Origin: Alicyclobacillus sp.
Lineage (GTDB): Bacteria > Bacillota > Bacilli > Alicyclobacillales > Alicyclobacillaceae
Reading direction: 5' to 3'
Assembly: GCA_023511295.1 (NCBI GenBank)
Contig: JAIMBT010000015.1
Location: 1 to 64,000, forward strand
Length of the DNA: 64,000 bases
Shown here: piece by piece, positions 32,757-41,307 of the stretch
How positions within the stretch are numbered: position 1 is the stretch's first letter
How the letters are laid out: every line of letters begins with the position of its first letter
Made by a program: the position numbers and the translations under genes
The notes under the pieces: model-generated
What the model saw: only the letters and a program-made list of their open reading frames with translations
Database searches by the model: none
What the model was told of the DNA's origin: nothing

Positions 32757-33800
32757 CTACTCCCGCGCCAGGAGGTTTTGTACGCCAGCTGCCAAACGAC
32801 GGTACGGGGAAGGCCGCTTCGCCGATTCCGTTGCGGAAACAGGCCGGTTGCGGCGGCGCGTGTGTGACGTCAACAGGCCGCGGATGACGCAGTTTTCGGC
32901 GTCCTCCGCCACCTGAATCGGCATCTCGGTCGCACGGCGCAGGCGCTCCATTAAGCCGGAAAGTTGTGCGCCCGCACCGGAGACGACAATGCCGCACTCC
33001 ATGAAGTCGCCCACCAACTCCGGCGGAGCGGACTCGAGTGTATCGACGAGTAGACTGACAATCGCGTCGCTGTAACTCTCGACTTGTGAGGCGACCAACG
33101 CCCGCGGCACAAGCAGCGACTCTGGCAGTCCGTTGCCGAGGTTGCGGCCCCGCACTTCAAAGTCCTTCGTGTCTGCAGACGCGCCGGCAGCGCACTTCAG
33201 CTGCTCAGCCGTCTTGATACCAATCAAAAACCCGTATTCTCGGCGCACCGCTTCCGCGATGGCTCGGTCCAAATTTCGGCCGCCCACCGCCGCCTTGCGG
33301 GCGTCGACGATGCCACCCAGCGAGACCACCGCTGCTTCCGTCACCCCGGCCCCGAGGTTCAGAACGAGCGTCCCGCGCGGCGCCGCAACCGGAAGGCCGG
33401 CACCGATAGCGGCGGCAATCACCGTTTCGAACAAACGGACCTGTTTCGCACCGGCGGCCCGTACGGCCTCTTCGACCGCGCGGCGCTCGACGGCCGTCAA
33501 GCCCGTAGGAACCGAGACGGTGACGTTCGACCGCCGAGATAGCTTACCGCCTTCCACCAAAGACAACGCGTAGCGGATGAGTTGGACCGCAGCGTCAAAC
33601 TCCTTGACCACCCCTCCGTCGATGGGGTGAACCACGGACACCCCTCTGGGGGCTCGTCCCACCAATTGCTCCGCGAAGACCCCCGCCCGGCAGGTCCCCT
33701 GTTCGTCAACCGACACCGTGGCCGGCTCTGACCAAATCTGTTCATGGCCCAACACACCCACGCGAAATCTGGAGGTCCCTAGGTCCAAGGCGATGTCCAC
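32757..33800 (-). CDS. MreB-like actin homologue with an altered ATPase motif
   Basis: 347 residues. The actin-fold motifs are ALDLGTSRFRVG (phosphate 1), VHPIDGGVVKEFDA, AAAIGAGLPV and GGRNLDRAIAE. In phosphate-2 the usual Asp of VDIGGGTTE is Asn148 (LNLGAGVTE), and the first Gly triad is broken. The catalytic Glu125 is kept. It may bind ATP without normal turnover, or be a regulatory paralogue of cell-shape MreB. GTG with AGGGAGGG decides the start. Confidence 0.85.
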   Translation of the reverse strand: MDIALDLGTSRFRVGVLGHEQIWSEPATVSVDEQGTCRAGVFAEQLVGRAPRGVSVVHPIDGGVVKEFDAAVQLIRYALSLVEGGKLSRRSNVTVSVPTGLTAVERRAVEEAVRAAGAKQVRLFETVIAAAIGAGLPVAAPRGTLVLNLGAGVTEAAVVSLGGIVDARKAAVGGRNLDRAIAEAVRREYGFLIGIKTAEQLKCAAGASADTKDFEVRGRNLGNGLPESLLVPRALVASQVESYSDAIVSLLVDTLESAPPELVGDFMECGIVVSGAGAQLSGLMERLRRATEMPIQVAEDAENCVIRGLLTSHTRRRNRPVSATESAKRPSPYRRLAAGVQNLLARE

Positions 33801-33827
33801 GTGCGTTCCCTCCCTGTGAAGTCAAAA

Positions 33828-33846
33828 AGGAGCGGGGCCCGCTCCT
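33828..33846 (-). terminator. Hairpin with T-run in the leader of the MreB-like gene
   Basis: AGGAGCGGG and CCCGCTCCT (33828-33846) are perfectly complementary, and on the minus strand the stem is followed by TTTTT. It lies only about 28 nt before the start codon of the MreB-like gene. It is either an attenuator or the end of an unseen upstream transcript. Confidence 0.55.
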
Positions 33847-34142
33847 CTGTGTACGACCATGCGACTGACACTCTACTTGTTTCGACACAATTTGCGAGAT
33901 TGTGGGGGTCGCTACGTCGCCATGCGGCGGCCGATGCGGACGACCGTCCGGTTTGGGCGACCAGCGTGATTCGAAAATTGCAATCCAGTCTGCGAATCTG
34001 GGATGATGGGACTGGTCCCAACGCCTGCCGCCCCGCGGCCTGTTGGAGGACGCGGTCCGCAGCGGTTGAGCCGGGGCGAGGCCGATGCTGCAGTCGAAAA
34101 CGCGCGTCGACCAAGCGGATGCGACGAGGAAGGGGGAAGCAC

Positions 34143-34730
34143 GTGTTTCGCTGGTTCGGGAAACTGTTTCGGCTGTGGGAGATGTACCTGATGGTGACGA
34201 CCTTCAGTCCGCTTGGATTTGCGATAGACAAGGCGATGGAATACATCTTCGAACGGATGCGCCCGCGCGATTGGGTATTCGTCGGGGCGGCGGCCCTGTT
34301 GGCCCTCGTCTGGGTCGCAGAACTGCTCAACTGGGTGGTACAGGTGATCCTCGCCATCGTTCGGGGTGTGACGGGGTGGCATGGGTTTTGGCCGCACGGC
34401 CCGCTCCTGTCCACCCTCGCTCACCCCAGCGGGTCTTCCTTGTTATGGTGGATATTCACCCTCCTCCTGTTGCTGGTGGCGCTGATCCGCTGGCTGTCAC
34501 ACTTCGCCGCGCACCTGTGGCGGAGTCGGCCCGCGCACTTCGTCGCGTGGACGTCGGCCAGCGGCTGGCGAGGTGGCGCAGCGCGGTTCGAAAGTTCGGC
34601 GGGGCCGGGGACCGATACAGAACCCACCCGCCCAGGCGCGGCCATGGAGGCTCGGACGGCGCCGGGTCTCTTGCCCGGCACTGTCCCGTTGGTGCTCGCG
34701 TGGGTGGCGCAGTGGTTGTTGTTCCGGTGA
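34143..34730 (+). CDS. Membrane protein of unknown function
   Basis: 195 residues with about three to four hydrophobic segments (VFVGAAALLALVWVAELL, LLWWIFTLLLLLVALI and a final one) and a Trp-rich N-terminus (FRWFGKLFRLWEMYLM). GAAGGGGGAAG precedes the GTG start. It is divergent from the MreB-like gene. The stretch 33851-34142 between them has no other gene. No family is recognised. Confidence 0.7.
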   Translation: MFRWFGKLFRLWEMYLMVTTFSPLGFAIDKAMEYIFERMRPRDWVFVGAAALLALVWVAELLNWVVQVILAIVRGVTGWHGFWPHGPLLSTLAHPSGSSLLWWIFTLLLLLVALIRWLSHFAAHLWRSRPAHFVAWTSASGWRGGAARFESSAGPGTDTEPTRPGAAMEARTAPGLLPGTVPLVLAWVAQWLLFR

Positions 34731-34747
34731 ACATCGGCACCCCCGAA

Positions 34748-34776
34748 CATGGTCCAACGCGCGGATGTGGTATAGT
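34748..34776 (+). promoter_or_regulatory. Likely promoter of the flavin reductase-like gene
   Basis: TATAGT (34771-34776) is preceded by TGG, an extended -10 element. The -35 region is weak, as is common for extended -10 promoters. Confidence 0.45.
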
Positions 34777-34920
34777 TTGGGTAACGCGCACCTCCCGGGC
34801 GGCTGGCGGTCACACGTGGCTCCATGCAGAGCAACGCTTGCCACGGACCGGGGACAGAGAACACCGCAGCTGGCCGCGGCCGCCGTACGGAAGTGTGCAA
34901 TCGCGAAGGAGGGGATGACG

Positions 34921-35400
34921 GTGGACGCACAGGCAAAGAAGACCGCCCTACGCGGCATCACGTACGGACTCTACGTGATTGGAACGAAGATTGGCGACGG
35001 AGATGTCAACGCGTTTACTGGAAACTGGGTGACGCAGACGTCGTTTGATCCGCCGTTGGTCGCCATCGGCGTGAAAAAGGGGACCACCTCGTACGACGGC
35101 ATCGTCGCGAGCCAAGTGTTCTCCGTGAATGTCTTGGAGACTGGGCAGAAGGATTTGGCGTTCAAGTTTTTCAAGCCCGTAACCCGGGTCGGCAACAAGT
35201 TTGACGACGTCGAGTTCTACACCGCTACCACCGGCAGCCCGATTTTGAAGGATGCGCTGTCGTGGTTTGAATGCAAAGTGATCGACGTGAACGACCGAGG
35301 AGACCACGCCCTGATTCTCGGCGAGGTGGTTGACGCCGGCGTGCACCGAGAGGGCGAGCCGCTCAACCTGCGCGAGACCGGCCTGTTCTACGGCGGTTGA
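34921..35400 (+). CDS. Flavin reductase-like (NADPH-FMN) protein
   Basis: 159 residues of the flavoredoxin/flavin reductase domain: GLYVIGTKIGDGDVNAFTGN, FSVNVLETGQKDLA and FECKVIDVNDRGDHALILGE. It binds FMN and probably reduces it or acts as a small flavoprotein. GTG is chosen because AAGGAGG lies 8 nt upstream. No partner monooxygenase is adjacent. Confidence 0.85.
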   Translation: MDAQAKKTALRGITYGLYVIGTKIGDGDVNAFTGNWVTQTSFDPPLVAIGVKKGTTSYDGIVASQVFSVNVLETGQKDLAFKFFKPVTRVGNKFDDVEFYTATTGSPILKDALSWFECKVIDVNDRGDHALILGEVVDAGVHREGEPLNLRETGLFYGG

Positions 35401-35516
35401 TGCCGCGCAGCGGCGGGGCGAATTTGGGCGACGGCGCCATCCGCGATGTAATCGGGATTGGTCCGCTCGCCCTCCTCGGCCCCGCCGACGGAATCTGCAC
35501 ACCATCTGGGCAAAGG

Positions 35517-35545
35517 TTGTGTCATGTAGCAAGCCATGGTATCAT
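35517..35545 (+). promoter_or_regulatory. Promoter of the riboswitch transcript
   Basis: TTGTGT (35517-35522), 17-bp spacer and TATCAT (35540-35545), right before the riboswitch start. Confidence 0.65.
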
Positions 35546-35560
35546 ATTTATGTTAACAAG

Positions 35561-35680
35561 TCGCTCGACCGGCTGAATCCCCTTCGGGGGAGCGGGGGAA
35601 CCAGTTTTGGGGTGAAACGCCACGCGTGGGGCAAACCTTTCTGCCCTAACCCGTCAGCTAACCTCGTAAGCCGATAGAAA
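35561..35680 (+). promoter_or_regulatory. Cyclic di-AMP (ydaO/yuaA-type) riboswitch
   Basis: The conserved aptamer pieces are in order: CGGCTGAATCC, GGGGGAACCA, TTGGGGTGAAACGCC, AACCTTTCTGCCC and CGTCAGCTAACCTCGTAAGC. The terminal CGGCT and AGCCG pair as P1. This class binds c-di-AMP and usually turns off K+ uptake or cell-wall genes. AAGGAGAGG for the next frame follows immediately, so translational control is possible. The class is identified by sequence motif, not by covariance model. Confidence 0.9.
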
Positions 35681-35694
35681 GGAGAGGTTACCGC

Positions 35695-35954
35695 ATGCGT
35701 TTCCGCCGTTTTCGTCCTCCCTGCGTTTTTTACGCTATCCGTTTCCCTCATAAGTGCCACCACAACTGAAGAGCAGCTCGTCAACCACCTGTACAGCCTG
35801 CCATGCACCGCTGCGAATTTGCCACGTCTTCAACGCTGGCGAACTATCTGCCGTCCGCATCGGCACGGTTTACAGTGGCACCTGTGGCGCCCAAAGTGGA
35901 GGCTGACGTTCTATTTCGTCGCGCCAATTTTTCTACACACGAAAGGAGACCCAA
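35695..35954 (+). pseudogene. Decayed reading frame after the riboswitch
   Basis: ATG at 35695 behind AAGGAGAGG opens MRFRRFRPPCV and stops after 24 codons (35767-35769). In the +1 frame a hydrophobic, signal-peptide-like run (VLPAFFTLSVSLISA) leads into TTEEQLVNHLYSL and stays open to 35983. A positively charged start in one frame and a signal-peptide core in the next suggest a frameshifted secreted protein gene, typical of c-di-AMP riboswitch targets. It may also simply be a leader of the MFS transporter. Confidence 0.4.
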
Positions 35955-37343
35955 ATGCGAAGAGAGAGAACCAATCTGGTTGAAGATGCGCCGTTTCGTC
36001 CATTTCACTTGAAACTCACGCTGTACTCGTCGGGCGGGCCGTTCCTCGACGGGTACATCCTGAGCATCATCGCCATTGCGTTGACCCAAATCGGGCCGCA
36101 GCTTCACCTGAACGCGACCTGGAGCGGCCTGATTGGAGCGTCGGCGCTGATTGGCATCTTCATCGGCGGCCTGTTCGGATACGTGACCGACAAGTTCGGT
36201 CGCCAGCTGATGTACACCGTCGATTTCATCCTGCTGATTGTGGCATCCATCTTGCAATTCTGGGTCCAGTCAGGCTGGGAATTGTTCGTGATTCGACTGA
36301 TATTGGGGATTTCCGTCGGCGCCGACTACCCTATCGCGACGTCACTGTTGACGGAGTTCGCACCGCGAAAGCACCGGGGCATGATGCTCGGCGTCACGCT
36401 GGTGGCATATTACGTGGGGTCGACCGTCGCGTACGTTGTCGGCGAAGCCATGCTGGGTCTCGGCCCCGATGCGTGGCGCTGGATGCTGGCCAGCAGCGCT
36501 GTCCCGGCCATCATCCTGGTCCTGTTGCGCTTGGGCACGCCGGAATCGCCGCGTTGGCTCCTCCAACACGGTGAGCGTGACAAGGCGGAACGGGTTCTCA
36601 AACAGGTTTACGGGCCGCAGGCGTCCATCGACGACATCGCGTTGCCGGACATGGAGCAGCGGCGCACCAGTTATCTGAAGTTGTTCACGCGCGGCTACAT
36701 CAAGCGCACGCTGTACGTCGGGTTGTTCTACATGGCCGCTGTCGCCCCGCTGTTTGCGATGCTGACGTTTGGGCCGGAGATGCTCACGTCCTATCACCTG
36801 TTCACAGGCGCGGACGGTTACGGCGCAGCCATCATCAGTGCACTGTTCCTGATTGGTTGTATCCCGGCGTTGTTCCTCGTGAACAAACTGGGTCGCCGGT
36901 TGATGATCATCACGTCTTTTGCCGGCATGACCGTCGGTATCGCACTGCTCGGCTTGTTCCCGCACGGGCCACTCGCCCTCATCCTGCTGGGCTTTGTGGT
37001 CTACGCCATCTTCTCGGGCGGGCCGAACGTCATGGAGTGGCTCGCACCGAACGAGCTCTTCCCGACGGAGGTCCGGGGCACCGCCGTCGGCGTCACCACC
37101 TGTATCAGCCGGTTCGGTGCCGTGTTTGGAACGTACCTGTTCCCGTGGGGTCTGAAGAACTTCGGTATCGGGCCGACGATGTTGGTCGGCGCCTTGGTGA
37201 CCCTCGGGGGGTTGATTGTCTGCATCCTGCTCGCACCGGAGACGACGAACAAGACGTTAAACGCAGCCAGCAGCACGGAATACAGCAGCCGACGCCAGCC
37301 CCCCTCCGGGGTCCGACAACGGATACAGGCTGGCGGACGGTAA
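35955..37343 (+). CDS. MFS transporter (sugar/aromatic acid porter type)
   Basis: 462 residues, 12 helices. MFS motif A occurs twice, GYVTDKFGRQ and VNKLGRRLMI, with GADYPIATSLLTEF and PESPRWLLQHGE as in the sugar-porter/aromatic acid groups. Substrate unknown. AAAGGAG precedes the ATG. It lies downstream of the c-di-AMP riboswitch, with about 270 nt between. Confidence 0.88.
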   Translation: MRRERTNLVEDAPFRPFHLKLTLYSSGGPFLDGYILSIIAIALTQIGPQLHLNATWSGLIGASALIGIFIGGLFGYVTDKFGRQLMYTVDFILLIVASILQFWVQSGWELFVIRLILGISVGADYPIATSLLTEFAPRKHRGMMLGVTLVAYYVGSTVAYVVGEAMLGLGPDAWRWMLASSAVPAIILVLLRLGTPESPRWLLQHGERDKAERVLKQVYGPQASIDDIALPDMEQRRTSYLKLFTRGYIKRTLYVGLFYMAAVAPLFAMLTFGPEMLTSYHLFTGADGYGAAIISALFLIGCIPALFLVNKLGRRLMIITSFAGMTVGIALLGLFPHGPLALILLGFVVYAIFSGGPNVMEWLAPNELFPTEVRGTAVGVTTCISRFGAVFGTYLFPWGLKNFGIGPTMLVGALVTLGGLIVCILLAPETTNKTLNAASSTEYSSRRQPPSGVRQRIQAGGR

Positions 37344-37380
37344 ACCGACGGTCGGAGGGAAACAGCATCCGGGAGGAACG

Positions 37381-37418
37381 GCAGAAGCGGGCTGCCCGAT
37401 GGGGCGGCCCGCTTCTGC
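37381..37418 (+). terminator. Stem-loop after the MFS gene
   Basis: GCAGAAGCGGGC (37381-37392) pairs perfectly with GCCCGCTTCTGC (37407-37418). No T-run follows, so it may be a processing or protective hairpin instead. Confidence 0.55.
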
Positions 37419-37525
37419 GATACTACTCCGAGAACATCCAACATTACGCGCCGACGTTTGCCGAGGAGTTCAATATTTCCAAGGCCCGTCCACGAGTCCG
37501 CTCCGGCCGGCGTTCCGCTATCTCC

Positions 37526-37849
37526 TCATCGGTAGGCGGCCGCTCGCCGTTCAGCCCGGTCGCCGAGGCGGCCAATCACCAGACTCATGACGAGATACAG
37601 CACCGCCGCCATCAAGTACATCACCCCGGGCGCGGAGGTTGCGTCCTTACCGAGTCGCGCCTCGTACATGATGTCGGCGTACCCGACGAGGTACAGCAGG
37701 GTCGTGTTTTTCAACTGCAGCACGACGAAGCTCGTGATGGCCGGCAGCATCAGCGCGAAGGCCTGCGGCACAATCACCTTGCGCAACGCGAGCCATCGGC
37801 CAAGCCCGAGTGCGGTCGCGGCCTCGCGTTGACCCAGCGGTACGTCCAT
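37526..37849 (-). pseudogene. 5'-truncated amino-acid ABC transporter permease
   Basis: 107 codons match only the C-terminal half of HisM-type permeases: GQREAATALGLGRWLALRK (the EAA loop), then VLQLKNTTLLYLVGYADIM and a final helix. Intact proteins are about 220 residues. In frame upstream of the first Met the codons read PAGL, aligning with the family's RAGI..V before GQREA, but then run into the CMD gene. The gene was cut at that junction. No ATP-binding or solute-binding partner remains. Confidence 0.85.
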
Positions 37850-38301
37850 CAGGCCGGCCGGTAGGTTCCCGGGACGGCCCGCATGCTGATGGCAAGCCGG
37901 TTCCAGCCGTTGATGGCGACAATCGCCATCGTCAGGTTGACCAACTCTTCCTCCGTGAACTGGTTCCGCGCTTCTTCGTAGACGTCATCCGGGACATGCC
38001 CGTCCACCACGTTCGTGACCGCCTCCGTCCACGCCAGCGCAGCCCGTTCCCGGTCCGTATAGAACGGCGTCTCCCGCCATGCCGGCAGCGCATACAGCCG
38101 TTGTTCCGTCTCGCCCGCCGCCCGCGCATCTTTCGTGTGCATGTCGAGGCAGTACGCGCAGCCGTTGATCTGCGATGCGCGCGTCTTGACCAGTTCCAGC
38201 AGGCTGTGCTCCAGCCCGCTCTCGCGTACGTACGTCTCCAGCCCGTACATCGCCCGCACCGCTCCGGGTGCAACCTTCGCGTAGTCAATACGTGGTTCCA
38301 T
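37849..38301 (-). CDS. Carboxymuconolactone decarboxylase/AhpD-family protein
   Basis: 150 residues with the redox motif CAYCLDMH (Cys-x-x-Cys-x-x-x-His) in KTRASQINGCAYCLDMHTKD. AhpD-like proteins reduce peroxide systems; CMD enzymes decarboxylate aromatic-pathway lactones. The Cys pair favours a redox role. GGAGG precedes the ATG. Its 3' end directly joins the permease remnant. An upstream Crp/Fnr-type site suggests oxidative or anaerobic control. Confidence 0.92.
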   Translation of the reverse strand: MEPRIDYAKVAPGAVRAMYGLETYVRESGLEHSLLELVKTRASQINGCAYCLDMHTKDARAAGETEQRLYALPAWRETPFYTDRERAALAWTEAVTNVVDGHVPDDVYEEARNQFTEEELVNLTMAIVAINGWNRLAISMRAVPGTYRPA

Positions 38302-38391
38302 ACGTTCCTCCGCCCCTCTCCGAATCCGAATCTCACGACCCCGGCGGCCGCGGCCCGCGTTCTGTACACACCTTTGCCGTGGCACACCACA

Positions 38392-38434
38392 AGTCTAACG
38401 CTGCGATACGATGGCTGCGTTGATCTGCATCACA
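38392..38434 (-). promoter_or_regulatory. Crp/Fnr-type site and promoter of the CMD gene
   Basis: On the minus strand TGTGA-TGCAGA-TCAAC spans 38434 to 38419. TAGACT (38397-38392) is a -10 candidate; the predicted start near 38385 lies 41.5 bp from the site centre. Confidence 0.55.
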
Positions 38435-38457
38435 CCCCCCGCATCTGGCCGCAATCC

Positions 38458-39678
38458 CTAATGGAACAGTTTGCCGATCCCGCCAAGCGACGTGATGCCC
38501 GCGTACGCGGTGATGACAAACGCGAGAATCCCGAACACGTACAGCCATACCGGGTGCCGGTAGGTGTCTCCCACAATGCGTCGACTGCGCGCGGCAATCA
38601 GGATGACAATCAGCGACAGCGGGAGAATCAACCCGTTCAGCGAACCGACAACGACCAGCACCTGCACGGGCTGACCGACGATGAGAAAGACCAGGGTGGA
38701 GAAGGCGATGAAGCCAATCACGGTCTCCCGCTGGTGCGTCCGAAACCACGGGCCAAACGATTGCATGAAGGTCGCACTCGTGTAGGCCGCGCCGATGACC
38801 GAGGTGATGGCCGCGCACCACAGCACCACGCCGAAGAACTTGTAGCCCAGTTGCCCGAGGGCGAACTGGAACGCCGACGCCGGCGGGTTCGAGGATGCCA
38901 GGTGATGCCCTGCCGAGACCACGCCGAGGATGGCAAGAAAGAGGATGATGCGCATGATGCCGGTGACAATCACACCCGTCAATGACGCCCGCGTCACTCG
39001 ACCCAGGTACTTCTCACCCGTGATGCCTGCGTCGACGAGCCGGTGGCCACCCGCGTACGAGATGTACCCGCCGACCGTGCCGCCAATCAGCGTGATCATC
39101 GGAAGCATCATTTTGCCGTAGCTCGACGGGTGGACACTCGCCACCACCGCCCGGCCGACCGGCGGATGGCTGGTGAACATCACCCACAAGACAATCAAGA
39201 TCATGACCCCGCCGAGGATCTGCGCCACGCGGTCCATGATGCTACCCGCGTTCTTGCCGAGGAAGATGAGGATGCCAATCGCGCCAGAGACAGCCGCCAT
39301 CACCTTCACATTGATGCCGAACAACACGTTCAAGCCGAGCCCAGCGCCGGCGATGTTCCCGATGTTGAACGCCAGTCCGCCAAGCACAATCAAGAGCGCC
39401 ACGAAGGTCCCGAGCCCCGGCAGCACCTTGTTGCCGATGTTCTGGCCGTATTCGCCGGTATACCCGATGACCCGCCAGGTGTTCATCTGCGCCCCAATAT
39501 CGAGGATGATGGACGCGAGAATCGCGAACGCGAAGTCCACTCCGTACTGCTGTGTAAACACAGCCGTCTGCGTCAAAAAACCCGGGCCAATCGCCGACGT
39601 CGCCATGATGAAAGCCGCGCCCATCAGGGCCGTGGCGCCAGATCTGCCGGCCGCCTGTGCAATCGATTTTCCGTCCAC
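38458..39678 (-). CDS. YcsG-like Nramp-family transporter
   Basis: 406 residues, about 11 helices, Nramp fold. The canonical TM1 DPGN metal motif is replaced by SAIGPGFLTQ, and no TM6 MPH motif is seen, as in the divergent YcsG group. It may transport an organic substrate or Mg2+-like ion instead of Mn2+. It is next to a YcsI-like gene, the pair seen beside 5-oxoprolinase (pxpABC/kip) genes in Bacillus; pxp genes are absent here. The GTG has GAGAGGTG upstream. Confidence 0.85.
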   Translation of the reverse strand: MDGKSIAQAAGRSGATALMGAAFIMATSAIGPGFLTQTAVFTQQYGVDFAFAILASIILDIGAQMNTWRVIGYTGEYGQNIGNKVLPGLGTFVALLIVLGGLAFNIGNIAGAGLGLNVLFGINVKVMAAVSGAIGILIFLGKNAGSIMDRVAQILGGVMILIVLWVMFTSHPPVGRAVVASVHPSSYGKMMLPMITLIGGTVGGYISYAGGHRLVDAGITGEKYLGRVTRASLTGVIVTGIMRIILFLAILGVVSAGHHLASSNPPASAFQFALGQLGYKFFGVVLWCAAITSVIGAAYTSATFMQSFGPWFRTHQRETVIGFIAFSTLVFLIVGQPVQVLVVVGSLNGLILPLSLIVILIAARSRRIVGDTYRHPVWLYVFGILAFVITAYAGITSLGGIGKLFH

Positions 39679-39806
39679 GACAACACCTCTCTTCGATGTT
39701 TTCCGCCTGTTCCCGCCGCCGAGGGCATCCAGCGCGCTTTGCCCGCACCTGCGGGATGGTCGAAACGCACGCGACCCCGGTGCGACCGGCAGACTCTATG
39801 TCTTGC

Positions 39807-40601
39807 TCACAACACCGCCAGTTGCTCGTCCCGCAGGTCCGTGATGAACATGTGCCCTGGCGCGTGGGTGATCATCAGCGCCGGCTTCACGTGCATCGCC
39901 ACCGACTGCGGCGTGACGCCACAGGCCCAGAACACCGGGATCTCGCCGGGGTGGATGGGGACCGGATCGCCAAAGTCCGGACGGGTGATGTCGGCAATCC
40001 CGATGGCACCGGGATCACCCATGTGGATGGGCGCACCGTGCATCGACGGGAACCGAGACGTCACCTGGACCGCGCGGACGACGTCTTGCGCCGGGATGGG
40101 CCGCATGCTGACCACCATCGGACCTTCGAAGACACCCGCCTTCACGCACGGGATGTTGGTCCGAAACATCGGCACGTTGCACTGCGCCTCGATGTGGCGA
40201 ACTGGAATTCCGTTCTGCAGCAACGCGCGTTCAAAGGTGAAACTGCACCCGAGCAGGAACCCGACCATATCGTCCGTCCAGTACGATTGGATGTCCAGCG
40301 GTTCATCGACCAGGACACCGTTCCGGTAGACGCGGTATTTCGGGAGGTCCGTGCGCAGGTCCGCATCCGGGGCCGTCAGCGCAGGAACGGGTGATCCCGG
40401 CTCGGTCACATCCAGCACCGGGCAAGGCTTCGGATTGCGCTGACAGAACAGGAGGAAGTCAAACGCCAACGACTTGTCCAAGACGACCAAATTGGCCTGG
40501 ACGTGCCCCGATGCCAGCGACGCTGTCGGCCGGCACAGTTCCCCGCTCCGGAACACGCGCCGCACCTCCTGCGCCGTGGCGGATTGGAGATTCGCGCTCA
40601 T
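39807..40601 (-). CDS. YcsI/DUF1445 putative hydro-lyase
   Basis: 264 residues: [34 protein letters not shown] and [13 protein letters not shown] are family features. YcsI-type proteins are predicted hydro-lyases. ATG at 40601 has GGAGG 7 nt before it. It is transcribed into the YcsG-like gene, 128 nt downstream. Confidence 0.88.
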   Translation of the reverse strand: MSANLQSATAQEVRRVFRSGELCRPTASLASGHVQANLVVLDKSLAFDFLLFCQRNPKPCPVLDVTEPGSPVPALTAPDADLRTDLPKYRVYRNGVLVDEPLDIQSYWTDDMVGFLLGCSFTFERALLQNGIPVRHIEAQCNVPMFRTNIPCVKAGVFEGPMVVSMRPIPAQDVVRAVQVTSRFPSMHGAPIHMGDPGAIGIADITRPDFGDPVPIHPGEIPVFWACGVTPQSVAMHVKPALMITHAPGHMFITDLRDEQLAVL

Positions 40602-40741
40602 CACCTAACCTCCCCTTTCATGAAAAGTGACTTGCAAGACCTAGTATAACGTGCGGGACAGCGGTTTCACCAGGGATGGCACCGCTGCTCCGCCTGCAGG
40701 CCGCTCTCATCCCGCCCAATCTCGCCCCTCCGCACACCCCC

Positions 40742-40771
40742 TTGCCACCGACCGCCTGATGCCGCTACAAT
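40742..40771 (+). promoter_or_regulatory. Promoter of the DUF2294 gene
   Basis: TTGCCA (40742-40747), 18-bp spacer, TACAAT (40766-40771). Confidence 0.6.
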
Positions 40772-40844
40772 GAATGTGGCTTGTGTATCCGAATCCCGTG
40801 CAGCGGGGTGTCGCGGCCTTTACACACAAGGAGAGAACGCACGG

Positions 40845-41225
40845 GTGAACAAGACGAAAGGCTGGATGGAGGCCGAAATCAGCAACGCGCTCACGAAGTG
40901 GGAGAAGGACTACTTGGGCCGTGGGTCCGTGTCCGTCAAGACGGACATCCTGCGAGACCTCATCATCGTCTCCCTGCAAGGCATCCTGAGCGCGGCGGAA
41001 TACGCGCTCTGCGAATCGCTGGAAGGTCGGCTTTCCGTCAAGCGCAACCGGACCAGTCTCGTGGAGTCCGGGATTGAAGACCTGAACGCCATCATCGAGG
41101 AGATCACCGGCGAACGCGTGAAGAACTTCTACACCGACTTGAGCACGAAAACAGGCGAACGCATCATGGTGTTCCGCTTGTATGATGACTTGGAGAAGAA
41201 AGTGACCAACGGAGACAACGCGTAA
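40845..41225 (+). CDS. DUF2294 protein
   Basis: 126 residues matching DUF2294 proteins: KTKGWMEAEISNALTKWEKD, LGRGSVSVKTDILRDLIIV and LSTKTGERIMVFRL. These are found near Na+- and carbon-transport genes. AAGGAGAG precedes the GTG. The next gene is dabB, about 260 nt further. Confidence 0.9.
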   Translation: MNKTKGWMEAEISNALTKWEKDYLGRGSVSVKTDILRDLIIVSLQGILSAAEYALCESLEGRLSVKRNRTSLVESGIEDLNAIIEEITGERVKNFYTDLSTKTGERIMVFRLYDDLEKKVTNGDNA

Positions 41226-41307
41226 GCCCGCCCGACAGCGGTGGTCCTGCAAAGCGCCAACTTGGCGAGTTGCGGAAGGCCGCGACCGTGGGCAGCGCAT
41301 CGGGAGC

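Noticed and set aside
33851-34142. T-box leader before the MreB-like gene
   Set aside because: No AGGGTGGNACCRCG-like antiterminator signature on the minus strand.
35803-36012. 69-codon frame after the riboswitch
   Set aside because: No ribosome binding site, runs into the MFS gene and lacks protein-like composition.
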